Below, piece after piece: positions 20,601 through 29,162 of a DNA stretch of 61,250 nucleotides. Below the pieces are notes generated by a model, which ran no database searches, was not told where the DNA came from, and worked only from the letters and a program-made list of their open reading frames with translations. The translations under genes and the position numbers were made by a program. This DNA comes from JADCCX01 sp031378805. GTDB taxonomy: Bacteria; Pseudomonadota; Alphaproteobacteria; Rhizobiales; Beijerinckiaceae. The DNA lies in the NCBI GenBank assembly GCA_031378805.1, contig JANNEO010000026.1, positions 1 to 61,250 of the forward strand. Direction: 5' to 3'. The first letter of the stretch is position 1; every line of letters starts with the position of its first letter.

Positions 20601-22386
20601 TGGCGTGACAACGGAATATCTCGTCAACTCCGACATGATGCAGATCAAGATGGCACAGGGCGCGAAGCCCGGTGAAGGCGGGCAGCTTCCTGGCCACAAG
20701 GTCGATGCCGTCATTGCCAAGGTGCGCCATTCCACACCGGGCGTCGGCCTCATTTCGCCGCCACCGCACCATGACATCTATTCCATCGAGGATCTGGCGC
20801 AGCTGATCTTCGATCTGAAGAACGTCAATCCTGCCGCCGATGTTTCGGTGAAGCTGGTGTCGGAGGTGGGCGTCGGCACAGTTGCCGCAGGCGTCGCCAA
20901 GGCGCGGGCTGATCACATCACCATTTCCGGCTTCGAGGGCGGCACCGGCGCAAGCCCCCTGACCTCCATTAAGCATTGCGGCAGCCCTTGGGAAGTGGGT
21001 CTGGCCGAAACGCACCAGACGCTGGTGATGAACGGTCTGCGGGGGCGTATTGCGCTGCAGGTCGATGGTGGCTTGCGCACGGGCCGCGACGTGGTGATCG
21101 GTGCATTGCTGGGGGCCGACGAGTTCGGCTTCGCCACGGCACCCTTGATTGCAGCGGGTTGCATCATGATGCGCAAGTGTCACCTCAACACCTGCCCCGT
21201 GGGCGTGGCGACGCAAGACCCCGTGCTGCGCAAGCGCTTCCAGGGCCTGCCCGAGCATGTCGTCAACTTCTTCTTCTTCGTTGCCGAGGATATCCGGGTG
21301 CTCATGGCAGAGCTGGGCGTGGCGAAGTTCGACGATCTTGTTGGCCGTTCGGACCTTCTGGACAAGAAGGACGCGATCACCCACTGGAAGGCCAAGGGTC
21401 TGGATTTCGGCAATCTTTTCGCCGTGCCCAAGAAGGACAAGAACGTCGCCACCCGCCATGTCGAACGGCAGGAACATCCGATCGACAACGTGCTGGACCG
21501 CAAGCTGATCAAGAAGGCTCAAGGAGCGATTGACGGCGGTGCGCCTGTCGTCATCGAAAGCCGCATCACCAATGTCGACCGTTCGACTGGTGCGATGCTG
21601 TCGGGCGAGATCGCCAAGCGCTATGGCTATGCAGGCTTGGCCGATGACACCGTGACCGTGAAGCTGACCGGAACCTCCGGCCAGTCCTTCGGGGCATGGG
21701 TGATGACGGGTGTGACGCTCGATCTCACCGGAGAGGCCAACGACTATGTTGGCAAGGGCCTTTCGGGCGGCAAGCTGATCATCCGTCCCGCGCCTGATTC
21801 AGGCATCGTGGCAGAGGATTCAATCATTGTCGGCAACACGGTGCTGTACGGGGCGATCTCCGGCGAATGCTACTTCCGCGGCGTGGCGGGCGAACGCTTC
21901 GCGGTGCGCAACTCAGGTGCCATCGCGGTGGTCGAGGGCACGGGCGACCACGGCTGCGAATATATGACCGGCGGCGTTGTCGTGGTGCTGGGCCAGACCG
22001 GCCGCAACTTCGCGGCGGGCATGAGCGGCGGCATCGCCTATGTGCTGGATGAGGACAACTCGTTCCGCAAGCGCTGCAACCTGTCGATGGTCGATCTGGA
22101 ACCGGTGGAGGAAGAGGAGGAGCTGTCGCGCAACCTCTACCACCACGGCGGCGACATGGAGACCAAGGGCCGCATCGACATCATGAACAACATGGGCAGC
22201 CATGACGAGGACAGGCTGGTGAGCCTCATCACCAACCACCTGACATACACAGGCTCGGCGCGCGCCAAGCATATTCTCGACAACTGGGCCGATTATCGCG
22301 GCAAGTTCGTCAAGGTGATGCCGGTGGAGTATCGCCGCGCACTCAAGGAAATGGAAGCGGAGCAGCGGCTGATGGCGGCGGAGTGA
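17650..22386 (+). CDS. gltB: Glutamate synthase (NADPH) large subunit
   Basis: A 1,578-residue GOGAT alpha subunit. With GltD it makes two glutamates from glutamine and 2-oxoglutarate. A propeptide of about 57 residues ends before C58 (EKDACGVGFVAD), the Ntn glutaminase nucleophile exposed after processing. The FMN/synthase domain carries EGGEEAQRFKPM and GGTGASPLTSIKHCG. The 3Fe-4S ligands are C1171, C1177 and C1182 (CIMMRKCHLNTCPVG). The C-terminal beta-helix GXXGXXXG domain covers about the last 270 residues. The strong RBS AAGGGAGG supports ATG 17650. Unusually, gltD does not follow directly: a vapBC pair lies between them. Confidence 0.98.
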   Translation: MSKPIASDWIIKSELETLAVPASAPSIRDALHRDLVVRDPGLPAATGSYNPAHEKDACGVGFVADMKNRRSHSIVTKGLDILRNLVHRGAVGADPKAGDGCGMLVQLPHRFFKDEASKLGFSIPEPGHYAVGQFFLPRDPDVAQICCDIIEKAIADEGFRLLGLRVPPTDPADLGISVKPTEPRHLQVFVGRDSQSIDEDTFERRLFILRKVISNAAYEQKAPREMGFYPVSMSCRTVVYKGMLLADQLGGYYRDLEDPRFESAIALVHQRFSTNTFPTWSLSHPYRMVAHNGEINTLRGNVNWMAARQASVDSEDYGNDIGKLWPISYEGQSDTACFDNALEFLVQGGYSLTHAMMMLIPEAWAGNPLMDDTRRAFYEYHAAMMEPWDGPAAVAFTDGRQIGATLDRNGLRPARYFVTKDDLVVMASEMGVLPIPEKDIIRKWRLQPGKMLLIDLEKGRIIADEEIKQEIATANPYKEWLKKTQLVLEDLKPVEARASRTDVSLLDKQQAFGYTQEDVTLLMSPMAVTGQEAVGSMGTDTPIAALSDRSKPLFNYFKQNFAQVTNPPIDPIREELVMSLVSFIGPRPNIFDLEGSSRRKRLEVRQPILTNEDLEKLRCIGHVEDSFDTKTLDMTYPAEKGAGGMQDALDRLCERAEAAVHGRYNIIILSDRLVGPDRIPIPSMLATAAVHHHLIRKGLRTSVGLVVETGEPREVHHFACLAGYGAEAINPYLAFDTVLSRWEKGEFPKEVDEKEVVKRFIKSDGKGLLKVMSKMGISTYQSYCGAQIFDALGLTRAFVDKYFFGTHTTIEGAGLTVIAEEAMRVHRVAFGDSPVHRNVLDIGGDYAYRLRGEDHVWRPDTVSNLQHAVRGNAPDKYRDYARAINEQENRFTTIRGLFKVKPMGKPIALEQVESAKAIVKRFSTGAMSFGSISREAHETLAIAMNSIGGKSNTGEGGEEAQRFKPMADGRSRRSAIKQVASGRFGVTTEYLVNSDMMQIKMAQGAKPGEGGQLPGHKVDAVIAKVRHSTPGVGLISPPPHHDIYSIEDLAQLIFDLKNVNPAADVSVKLVSEVGVGTVAAGVAKARADHITISGFEGGTGASPLTSIKHCGSPWEVGLAETHQTLVMNGLRGRIALQVDGGLRTGRDVVIGALLGADEFGFATAPLIAAGCIMMRKCHLNTCPVGVATQDPVLRKRFQGLPEHVVNFFFFVAEDIRVLMAELGVAKFDDLVGRSDLLDKKDAITHWKAKGLDFGNLFAVPKKDKNVATRHVERQEHPIDNVLDRKLIKKAQGAIDGGAPVVIESRITNVDRSTGAMLSGEIAKRYGYAGLADDTVTVKLTGTSGQSFGAWVMTGVTLDLTGEANDYVGKGLSGGKLIIRPAPDSGIVAEDSIIVGNTVLYGAISGECYFRGVAGERFAVRNSGAIAVVEGTGDHGCEYMTGGVVVVLGQTGRNFAAGMSGGIAYVLDEDNSFRKRCNLSMVDLEPVEEEEELSRNLYHHGGDMETKGRIDIMNNMGSHDEDRLVSLITNHLTYTGSARAKHILDNWADYRGKFVKVMPVEYRRALKEMEAEQRLMAAE

Positions 22387-22444
22387 TTTGATCGGAACGA
22401 CAAATTGGCATATGTCCTGCCATATGCCAGAAGGAGATTGCATC

Positions 22445-22675
22445 ATGCTTGCTCGCAAAGTCAGCCTTTTTCGCAACGGCCGCAGCCAGGCGGTCCGGAT
22501 TCCCAAAGAACTTGAGTTCGCCGGGAAGAATGTCCTTATGCATAAGGAGGGTAATCGGCTGATCATTGAACCTGAGGAGCAGAAAGATTTGGTTGCTTGG
22601 CTCAAAACGCTGGAGCCGATGATCGAGGAATTTCCAGAAATTGATGATCCGTCACCCCGCGATATCGTGATCTAA
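22445..22675 (+). CDS. vapB: VapB-type antitoxin
   Basis: A 76-residue AbrB/SpoVT-like swapped-hairpin antitoxin. The N-terminus MLARKVSLFRNGRSQAVRIP with the RNGRSQAVRIPKE motif is the DNA-binding domain of VapB. The acidic C-terminal tail (EEFPEIDDPSPRD) is the part that usually wraps the toxin. ATG 22445 has AGAAGGAG about 8 nt upstream. It is followed by vapC after 1 nt. VapB-VapC complexes normally repress their own operon; here the pair sits inside the glt locus. Confidence 0.93.
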   Translation: MLARKVSLFRNGRSQAVRIPKELEFAGKNVLMHKEGNRLIIEPEEQKDLVAWLKTLEPMIEEFPEIDDPSPRDIVI

Positions 22676-22676
22676 A

Positions 22677-23075
22677 ATGACCTATCTGCTTGATACCAAC
22701 ATATTGTCGGACATCATCCGTAATCCGGGAGGGCTGACTTCACAGCGGATCGAACGCGCCGGTACTGGCCATGTCTTCACGAGTATCGTGGTGGCGGCCG
22801 AACTCCGGTTTGGCGCGGTCAAGAGTGGCTCCCTCGGGTTGGCGGAGCGCATTGAAAAGCTTCTTCGTCTAATTGACATCGCACCATTGGAAATGCCGGT
22901 GGATCAGTTCTATGCGAAGGCGCGCGCAGCGGTCGAGAGGATCGGCACGCCGATCGGTAGAAACGATCTGCTGATTGCTGCTCATGCTCTGGCGACAGAC
23001 AGTATCCTGGTTACCGACAATGTTCGTGAATTTTCCCGCGTGCCGGGACTGAAGATCGAAAACTGGCTGCGCTGA
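22677..23075 (+). CDS. vapC: VapC-type PIN-domain ribonuclease toxin
   Basis: A 132-residue PIN-domain toxin. The acidic catalytic set is complete: D6 in YLLDTN, E42 in AAELRFG, D97 in GRNDLLIAAHAL and D114 in LVTDN. VapC toxins are Mg-dependent endoribonucleases, often cutting tRNA or rRNA loops, and are held inactive by VapB. Start and stop leave 1 nt to vapB and 37 nt to gltD, so transcription of gltD must pass through it or begin inside it. Confidence 0.94.
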   Translation: MTYLLDTNILSDIIRNPGGLTSQRIERAGTGHVFTSIVVAAELRFGAVKSGSLGLAERIEKLLRLIDIAPLEMPVDQFYAKARAAVERIGTPIGRNDLLIAAHALATDSILVTDNVREFSRVPGLKIENWLR

Positions 23076-23112
23076 CAGCTGCAGTCAAAACACCAACACG
23101 GAGTGGCGTCAC

Positions 23113-24531
23113 ATGGGCAAGGTCACAGGCTTTCTCGAAATCGACCGGCAGGACCGGAAATACGCTCCTGCGTCGGATCGCATCCGGCATTACAAGGAGT
23201 TTGTCCTGCCGCTGTCGGAAGCGACGGTGAGGGACCAGGCGTCGCGCTGCATGGATTGCGGCATTCCGTTCTGCCACAACGGCTGCCCCGTCAACAACCA
23301 GATCCCGGACTGGAATGACCTCGTCTATCAGGATGACTGGGAGGAGGCGCTGCGCAACCTGCACTCCACCAACAATTTTCCTGAGTTCACGGGCCGGGTC
23401 TGCCCTGCGCCCTGCGAGGCGGCCTGCACGCTGAACATCGAGGACACACCCGTCACGATCAAGTCCATCGAATGCGCCATCATCGACAAGGGTTGGGAGA
23501 TGGGCTGGGTGAAGCCCGAGGTGCCCAAGCACAAGACGGGCAAATCAGTGGCTGTCATCGGCTCCGGCCCTGCCGGATTGGCTGCTGCGCAACAGCTCGC
23601 CCGTGTCGGCCATGACGTGCATCTCTATGAGCGGGCGGCGCGTGCCGGTGGCCTGCTGCGCTACGGTATTCCCGACTTCAAGATGGAAAAGCGCCATGTT
23701 GATCGTCGCGTCGAACAAATGGAAGCCGAGGGCGTGACGTTCCATTACAACGTCAATGTCGGCGTTGATGTTTCAGCGAAGGAACTGGCAGACAAGCACG
23801 ATGCGCTGGTGATGACTGGCGGCGCGGAAAAGCCGCGTGATCTGCCGATTCCGGGCCGTGATCTCGTCGGCGTGCATTTCGCCATGGATTTCCTGCCGCA
23901 GCAGAACCGCCGCGTCTCCAACGAAGGCGTGACAGTGGAGCCGATCGTGGCGGCTGGCAAGCATGTCGTGGTCATCGGCGGTGGTGACACGGGCTCGGAT
24001 TGCATCGGCACCTCCGTGCGCCAGGGTGCGCTGTCAGTGACGCAGCTCGAGATCATGCCGCAGCCTCCGGAAAAGGAGAACAAGGCGCTGATCTGGCCAA
24101 ACTGGCCGCTGAAGCTGCGTACGTCATCATCGCATCAGGAGGGCGCCGAGCGGCAGTTCGCCGTCGCCACGGTTCGCCTCGAAGGGGATAGCAAGGGCGT
24201 GGTGAAAAAGCTGATCTGCGCCCAGTCCGGCAGCGACTTCAAGCCTGTACCGGGGACGGAGTTCGAGCTTCAGGCCGATCTTGTGCTGCTCGCCATGGGC
24301 TTCATCCAGCCTGTCCACGAGGGCATGGTGCAGGAACTCGGTGTTGGCACCGATGGACGTGGCAACGTCAAGGCGACAGACCGCGACTACAAGACCTCGA
24401 TGGGCAAGGTCTTCGTTGCGGGCGACATGCGGCGTGGCCAGTCCCTCGTGGTCTGGGCCATCCGCGAAGGCCGCCAGGCCGCGCGCTCGGTCGACGAGTT
24501 TCTGATGGGCGAGACGGTTCTGCCACAGTAG
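23113..24531 (+). CDS. gltD: Glutamate synthase (NADPH) small subunit
   Basis: A 472-residue FAD/NADPH subunit that passes electrons to GltB. The N-terminal Fe-S domain has RCMDCGIPFCHNGCP and GRVCPAPCEAAC. The FAD dinucleotide fold is VIGSGPAGLAAAQQLA and the NADPH fold is VIGGGDTGSDC. The final FAD motif is VFVAGDMRRGQSLVVWAIREG. The length matches the family. ATG 23113 is preceded by a short untranslated stretch after vapC with only a weak ribosome binding site (GGAG 13 nt upstream). The downstream SGNH hydrolase gene is convergent. Confidence 0.97.
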   Translation: MGKVTGFLEIDRQDRKYAPASDRIRHYKEFVLPLSEATVRDQASRCMDCGIPFCHNGCPVNNQIPDWNDLVYQDDWEEALRNLHSTNNFPEFTGRVCPAPCEAACTLNIEDTPVTIKSIECAIIDKGWEMGWVKPEVPKHKTGKSVAVIGSGPAGLAAAQQLARVGHDVHLYERAARAGGLLRYGIPDFKMEKRHVDRRVEQMEAEGVTFHYNVNVGVDVSAKELADKHDALVMTGGAEKPRDLPIPGRDLVGVHFAMDFLPQQNRRVSNEGVTVEPIVAAGKHVVVIGGGDTGSDCIGTSVRQGALSVTQLEIMPQPPEKENKALIWPNWPLKLRTSSSHQEGAERQFAVATVRLEGDSKGVVKKLICAQSGSDFKPVPGTEFELQADLVLLAMGFIQPVHEGMVQELGVGTDGRGNVKATDRDYKTSMGKVFVAGDMRRGQSLVVWAIREGRQAARSVDEFLMGETVLPQ

Positions 24532-24559
24532 TTCAGTGGTAGCGATAGGGGCACAACGG

Positions 24560-25807
24560 TCAGTTCAGCCTGCTCTGTCGCCGCGGCCAGGCAAAGTCAT
24601 CGGCACGTCCCGCCTTGGCAGGCGGCAGGCGTCCGTAGGCCATGGCCTGTTCCACGAGAATGGTCATCTCGTTGGCGGGTGTGAGAATCCTGCCGCTTAA
24701 AAGCCGCCCGCCTGGAGACTGGGGGATACCCGTCAGCTCGAGGATAGGCCCTGACAATGGGCGCAGACTGATCACCGGAAGTTCCGGCAATTCGGTCGGC
24801 AGCGGGATGGCCGTCTGCAGCCCTTGCGGAACCAGTCCGGGCGCATCACGCCGGATCTGCTCGGACAGATCGGAGGGCAGGGCCGCGATCTCCACGGCTG
24901 GGCGTTCCCGGCCCAGCTGCTGGCTTACTTCCTTGCCAACGAAGAAGCCAAGCTTGCGCGTGCCTGCCTTGGTGAAATGGATGCCATCGGCGGTGCGCAG
25001 ACGCACGATCACGCCATTCACATCAGGACCACTGGCATTGTACTGGCCCTGCTCGGTGGTGAAGGCATCCCAGATATCGACATAGACCGCACCGTTGCGG
25101 GTGGACCGCTCTCGAAACAGCGTGTTGAGCATCAGCATGTCGGCCGAGAGGCGCTGACTTTGCATACTGGGCATACCGACGACAACAAAGGGGATGCGTT
25201 TCTCGCGGGCCAGCGCCACCAGATCGTCCAGGCGCTTCAGGTATATTTCGCGCCATCGCTCCGATCCGAAGTCGTGGCTTCCCGTTTCGTCGCGCAGGGC
25301 CTGCCGGTCATTGGAACCGAGCATCATGACCACCATGTCAGTCGTCTCGGTGCCAGCCAACAGCTCCTTCAGTGCCTTGTTCCAGTCATAATAATCGTCG
25401 CGGACCAGCCCTGAGGAAGAGCGGGCACGCTTGACCACGCCAACATCCGGCTTTGTCTCCGCCAGTTGGTCTTTCAAGCCTTGGGACAGAAGGTCACCAA
25501 GCGAGTCGCCAATGACATGCACGAAGGTCGTGATTGGAACCTCGGGCTTTTCGGGCTGAACCACTGTCTCGCCCTCGGGCGGAGCGACTGGCCTTCTGCG
25601 GGGCGCGGCATAACCCGCTTCGCTTGGCGGGCGCACAGCCCGGCGCGGTGGTGTGCGCACCTCGGGCTGGCTTCGGAACAGCAATCTGCTGGGGTTCTGC
25701 TGAAAGAAACGCAACGCGTCTCCCTCCTGGGCGATCACGACTGGGCCTCCCGTCAGGAGCAGGAACAGTCCGACCGCACACAAGGAGAGCAGGCGCCTCA
25801 TCGACAT
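24560..25807 (-). CDS. Secreted SGNH/GDSL hydrolase (DUF459-like)
   Basis: A protein of about 415 residues with a Sec signal peptide (RRLLSLCAVGLFLLLTGGPVVIAQ). A proline/arginine-rich linker follows (about 35-85), then an SGNH hydrolase domain. Block I is VIGDSLGDLLSQGL with the nucleophile Ser, block III is MMLGSNDRQAL and block V is DGIHFTKAG with the Asp/His pair. This matches the DUF459 family of periplasmic SGNH proteins. A role in modifying envelope glycans or acyl groups is inference. The start is uncertain: ATG 25807 or 25801 suit the signal peptide, while ATG 25825 and GTG 25831 are also in frame. Confidence 0.85.
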   Translation of the reverse strand: MSMRRLLSLCAVGLFLLLTGGPVVIAQEGDALRFFQQNPSRLLFRSQPEVRTPPRRAVRPPSEAGYAAPRRRPVAPPEGETVVQPEKPEVPITTFVHVIGDSLGDLLSQGLKDQLAETKPDVGVVKRARSSSGLVRDDYYDWNKALKELLAGTETTDMVVMMLGSNDRQALRDETGSHDFGSERWREIYLKRLDDLVALAREKRIPFVVVGMPSMQSQRLSADMLMLNTLFRERSTRNGAVYVDIWDAFTTEQGQYNASGPDVNGVIVRLRTADGIHFTKAGTRKLGFFVGKEVSQQLGRERPAVEIAALPSDLSEQIRRDAPGLVPQGLQTAIPLPTELPELPVISLRPLSGPILELTGIPQSPGGRLLSGRILTPANEMTILVEQAMAYGRLPPAKAGRADDFAWPRRQSRLN

Positions 25808-25948
25808 GACCGTGAGAATAGCCATTCGCACATAAAATCGCCAGCATCGAATCTCCGCGCTTCATTCCGGGCGGAACTCAGGCTAGCCTTCCGTCATCAT
25901 CATTTCCTCCACACTCGCCTTCACCCGATCCGGAAAGTGACCCGCCCT

Positions 25949-28117
25949 GTGACCACCCAAAACCCAAGCGCGCCTCAGGACATGCCGAAATCCCATCAGG
26001 ATCTGGCCAAGCTTGAGGCGGAGCTTGATCCCGAGATGCAGTTTCGCCCGCTGTTGCCGACGGCCGCGTGGATCGTCGCGGGCCTGCTGATGGCGCTGTC
26101 GCTCTTCCACTATTACACGGCAGGTTTCGGGCTGCTGCGGGAAACGACGCACCGGGGCATCCACATGGCTTTCGTGCTGGGCCTGATCTTCCTGGTCTTC
26201 GCAGCCAGCAAGAAACGGAATGCCACGGCTCCCGTCGCCGGACTCCTGGCGCCCTTCGGCATTCCCATCCTTGACTGGCTGCTGACTTTCGCGGCAGCGG
26301 TCAGCAGCCTCTACGTGCCTTATATCTTCGAGGATCTGGCCTTTCGTGTTGGCAATCCGATGCCGGTGGATGTCATCATGGGCACCATGCTCATCGTGGT
26401 GCTGCTCGAGGCGACGCGGCGCTCTGTCGGGCTGGCCCTGCCGCTCATCGCCGTCTCGCTCATGCTCTATGCCATGTACGGACAGAGCTTCCCGGGCGTT
26501 CTCGTTCACCCCGGCAACACCTGGAAGGGGGTGGTCAACCACCTCTATCTCACCAGCCAGGGCATCTTCGGCATCGCGCTCGGCGTGGTGGCGACCTACG
26601 TCTTTCATTACGTGCTGTTTGGCGTGCTGGCGACGCGCATCGGCCTTGGCAAATTCTTCATCGACCTCGCCTCAGCCGCGTTCGGGCGCTTTGTCGGTGG
26701 ACCAGCCAAGGTCTCGATCTTTGGCTCGGGCCTGTTCGGCATGATCTCTGGCTCGTCCATCGCCAACACCGTGACAGTGGGGTCGCTGACCATTCCTGCG
26801 ATGATCCGGCTCGGCTACCCCCGCCATTTCGCGGCGGCGGTCGAATCCACGGCATCGACCGGTGGACAGATCACGCCACCGATCATGGGTGCGGCCGCGT
26901 TCCTGATGGTGGAGTATCTCAATGTCCCCTACCAGACGGTGATTCTGGCAGCCATCGTGCCGGCCTTCATGCATTTCTTCGGCGTGTTCTGCCAGGTGCA
27001 TTTCGAGGCCAAGAAGAATGGTATGCGTGGCATGGAGCCCCACGAAATTCCACGTGTCGCTGATGTGCTGAGGCACGACTGGCCGACCTCCATTCCGCTC
27101 TTTGTGCTCCTCGCGGTGCTGTTTTCGGGCTACACGCCCTATCTTGCGGCATTCTGGGGCATCACGGCCTGCGTGGTGATCGGCTTGACGGACCGCAACC
27201 CCGCAGTCGCGGCGGCCACGGGCATCGCCATGATCCTGGCGGCGGTGTCGGGTGGACTGGCTTCCGGTCCGCTGACGTTGGCTTTGTTTGCAGGCTGCGC
27301 GGCTGTCTCGGCAGGCTTCGCCGTCCGTAACGGCAATGGTCGCCGCAACGCTGCCGAAATCGCCGATGCCTTCGTGGTGGGTGCCAAATACGCCATTGCC
27401 GTGGGTGCAGCGGCGGCAACTGTCGGCATCATCGTCGGGGTGGTCACCCTGACAGGTGTCGGGTTCAAGATATCGAACATCGTGACGAGTTCTGCAGGCT
27501 CGCTGGCGATGATGGCCAGCCATGTCGTTCCGGCGTTTCTTTTCGACATGAAGGCGATGACGCTGTTCTTCACATTGATCATGACAGCCATCGTCTGCAT
27601 CCTGCTGGGGTGCGGGGTGCCGACAACGGCGACCTACATCATCATGGTGACGGTGGCCGCTCCGGCGCTCAGCCAATTGGGCACCGAGCCGATCGTGGCG
27701 CATTTTTTCGTGTTCTATTTCGGCGTGCTTGCCGACATCACGCCGCCCGTGGCGTTGGCGGCCTATGCCGCCGCCAGCATGGCGGGGGCCGACCCCTTCA
27801 AGACGGGCAATACGGCGTTCCGTCTCGGCATGGCGAAGGCACTGGTGCCGTTCGTCTTCGCCTACGCGCCAGCCATGCTGATCGTCACCAAGGAGTTCAC
27901 CTGGCCTGCCTTCATCGAGGTGACCTTCACCTGCGCGCTTGGCATCGTGGCGCTTGCTGCCGCGCTGACCGGCTTTGCCCGGTCGTTGCTGGCAGGATGG
28001 GAGCGGATCTTGCTGGGCGTGTCCGCCCTGCTGTTCATGGCGCCAGGCTGGGGCACGGCGGTGGCCGCGATAGTGGTGGCCGCCCCGGTATTATGGAGGC
28101 AATGGCGCGTTGCGTGA
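25949..28117 (+). CDS. TRAP transporter fused permease (DctQM-type, TAXI class)
   Basis: A protein of about 722 residues with some 16-18 hydrophobic segments. The first part, with FHYYTAGFGLL and VFAASKKR, corresponds to a 4TM small subunit fused to the 12TM large subunit. The large subunit has the conserved pattern GMISGSSIANTVTVGSLTIP, then ESTASTGGQITPPIMGAAAFLM. FYFGVLADITPPVALAAYAAA is the repeated signature in the C-half. These are typical of TAXI-TRAP Na+-driven importers of organic acids. GTG 25949 has GGAAAG upstream; ATG 25982 is the alternative. The usual TAXI binding-protein gene is not adjacent. The gene diverges from the SGNH hydrolase. Confidence 0.93.
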   Translation: MTTQNPSAPQDMPKSHQDLAKLEAELDPEMQFRPLLPTAAWIVAGLLMALSLFHYYTAGFGLLRETTHRGIHMAFVLGLIFLVFAASKKRNATAPVAGLLAPFGIPILDWLLTFAAAVSSLYVPYIFEDLAFRVGNPMPVDVIMGTMLIVVLLEATRRSVGLALPLIAVSLMLYAMYGQSFPGVLVHPGNTWKGVVNHLYLTSQGIFGIALGVVATYVFHYVLFGVLATRIGLGKFFIDLASAAFGRFVGGPAKVSIFGSGLFGMISGSSIANTVTVGSLTIPAMIRLGYPRHFAAAVESTASTGGQITPPIMGAAAFLMVEYLNVPYQTVILAAIVPAFMHFFGVFCQVHFEAKKNGMRGMEPHEIPRVADVLRHDWPTSIPLFVLLAVLFSGYTPYLAAFWGITACVVIGLTDRNPAVAAATGIAMILAAVSGGLASGPLTLALFAGCAAVSAGFAVRNGNGRRNAAEIADAFVVGAKYAIAVGAAAATVGIIVGVVTLTGVGFKISNIVTSSAGSLAMMASHVVPAFLFDMKAMTLFFTLIMTAIVCILLGCGVPTTATYIIMVTVAAPALSQLGTEPIVAHFFVFYFGVLADITPPVALAAYAAASMAGADPFKTGNTAFRLGMAKALVPFVFAYAPAMLIVTKEFTWPAFIEVTFTCALGIVALAAALTGFARSLLAGWERILLGVSALLFMAPGWGTAVAAIVVAAPVLWRQWRVA

Positions 28118-28166
28118 GTGCCATGATTGATTGCCGTTGACGCGCGACACTGCTAATCGCGCCAGC

Positions 28167-28883
28167 ATGTTCCGTCGCCCTGACATCGAGCGCTACCACG
28201 CACGCATGGCCCGCATCGCGCGCTGGGATCGCCCCTTGCAGGGCGGCCTTGACCGGTTCCGCGCCTGGATGAGCATGATCTTCGTCGATCATGGCATTTT
28301 CCGGCTGTTCTATCTCAACCGGCACAGCGTCGATGGCAGGCTTTTCCGGGCGGCCCAGCCCTGGCCGCACCAGATCGCGCGGTTTGCGGCAGAGGGTGGC
28401 CGCACCCTCGTCTATCTCAGGGGTGGGCGTGAGCATGGCTCCTGGCCGCTGGAGAAAGAGTCGGCTGACAAGCATGGCCTCCAATTGACCGAGTTTCTCG
28501 CCCGCTCGCGGGAAGCCCCCGCCAAGGACATGCTGCTCGCCTCGCCGACCTTTTTTCAAAATCTCAACTATCCCGCGCTGATCCATTGCAAGTCGGGTGC
28601 GGACAGGGCTGGCTTTGTCGCAGCGCTGTATGTTCTCGTGCATCTTGGCAGGCCAGCCTCGGAAGCGCTGGCACAGTTGCACGCCCGCTTCGGCCATTTT
28701 CACTGGTCCAAGACCGGAATTCTTGACCGCTTTTTCGAGCTTTACCGCGATACAGGCGAAGCGAAAGGGATCGCCTTTCTGGATTGGGTCGAGCATCACT
28801 ATGATCCTGAAACGCTCCAGAAGGACTTCAAGCCAGGCTTCTGGTCCAACCTGCTTGTCGACCGTGTCCTGCACCGGGAGTGA
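28167..28883 (+). CDS. Protein tyrosine/dual-specificity phosphatase-like protein
   Basis: A 238-residue protein with the CX5R active-site loop C141-K-S-G-A-D-R147 in LIHCKSGADRAGFVAALYVL, typical of the cysteine phosphatase fold. YLRGGREHGSW and FGHFHWSKTGILDRFFELY flank it. The N-terminus has RLFYLNRHSVDGRLFRAAQP, a pattern seen in bacterial dual-specificity-like phosphatases. ATG 28167 is chosen over TTG 28131. It could act on phosphoproteins, inositol phosphates or lipid phosphates; the substrate is unknown. It lies 49 nt after the TRAP permease stop and may be co-transcribed with it. Confidence 0.8.
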   Translation: MFRRPDIERYHARMARIARWDRPLQGGLDRFRAWMSMIFVDHGIFRLFYLNRHSVDGRLFRAAQPWPHQIARFAAEGGRTLVYLRGGREHGSWPLEKESADKHGLQLTEFLARSREAPAKDMLLASPTFFQNLNYPALIHCKSGADRAGFVAALYVLVHLGRPASEALAQLHARFGHFHWSKTGILDRFFELYRDTGEAKGIAFLDWVEHHYDPETLQKDFKPGFWSNLLVDRVLHRE

Positions 28884-28967
28884 TGGCGTCACCACGCCGC
28901 AGTCGCTGATGGCCGTCAGCACGATCCGGGCATGGCGCTCGCCGCATTCACGGATTATGGAGGGGCC

Positions 28968-29159
28968 ATGAGTGCATCCATGTCCTACATCGTTCCGGTT
29001 TCGATCCTGGCCGTGGCCGTCGTGCTTGGCTTCGGACTTTTCAACATGCTGCGCGATGGCAGCCCCAACCGCTCGCAGACGCTGATGCGCTGGCGCGTTG
29101 TCCTGCAATTTGCCGCCGTCGTGCTCATCATGACGGCGCTGTGGCTGAAGGGCGGGTGA
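28968..29159 (+). CDS. HIG1-like twin-transmembrane protein
   Basis: A 63-residue protein with two transmembrane helices (YIVPVSILAVAVVLGFGLF and VVLQFAAVVLIMTALWL). The connecting loop NRSQTLMRWRVVLQ carries the Q-x-x-M-R-x-R-V-x-x-Q pattern of HIG1-domain proteins. In mitochondria these support respiratory supercomplexes; small bacterial homologues are common in alphaproteobacteria. The start at ATG 28968 is set by a GGAGGGG ribosome binding site. It is followed after 3 nt by the cobalamin adenosyltransferase gene, and the two are very probably one operon. This gene pairing recurs in related bacteria, to my knowledge. Confidence 0.8.
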   Translation: MSASMSYIVPVSILAVAVVLGFGLFNMLRDGSPNRSQTLMRWRVVLQFAAVVLIMTALWLKGG

Positions 29160-29162
29160 TCG

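Noticed and set aside
28884..29162. Possible cobalamin riboswitch upstream of the adenosyltransferase gene
   Set aside because: The gap before the HIG1-like gene is only 84 bp and I could not find a B12-box-like element; there is no space for a full riboswitch before pduO.
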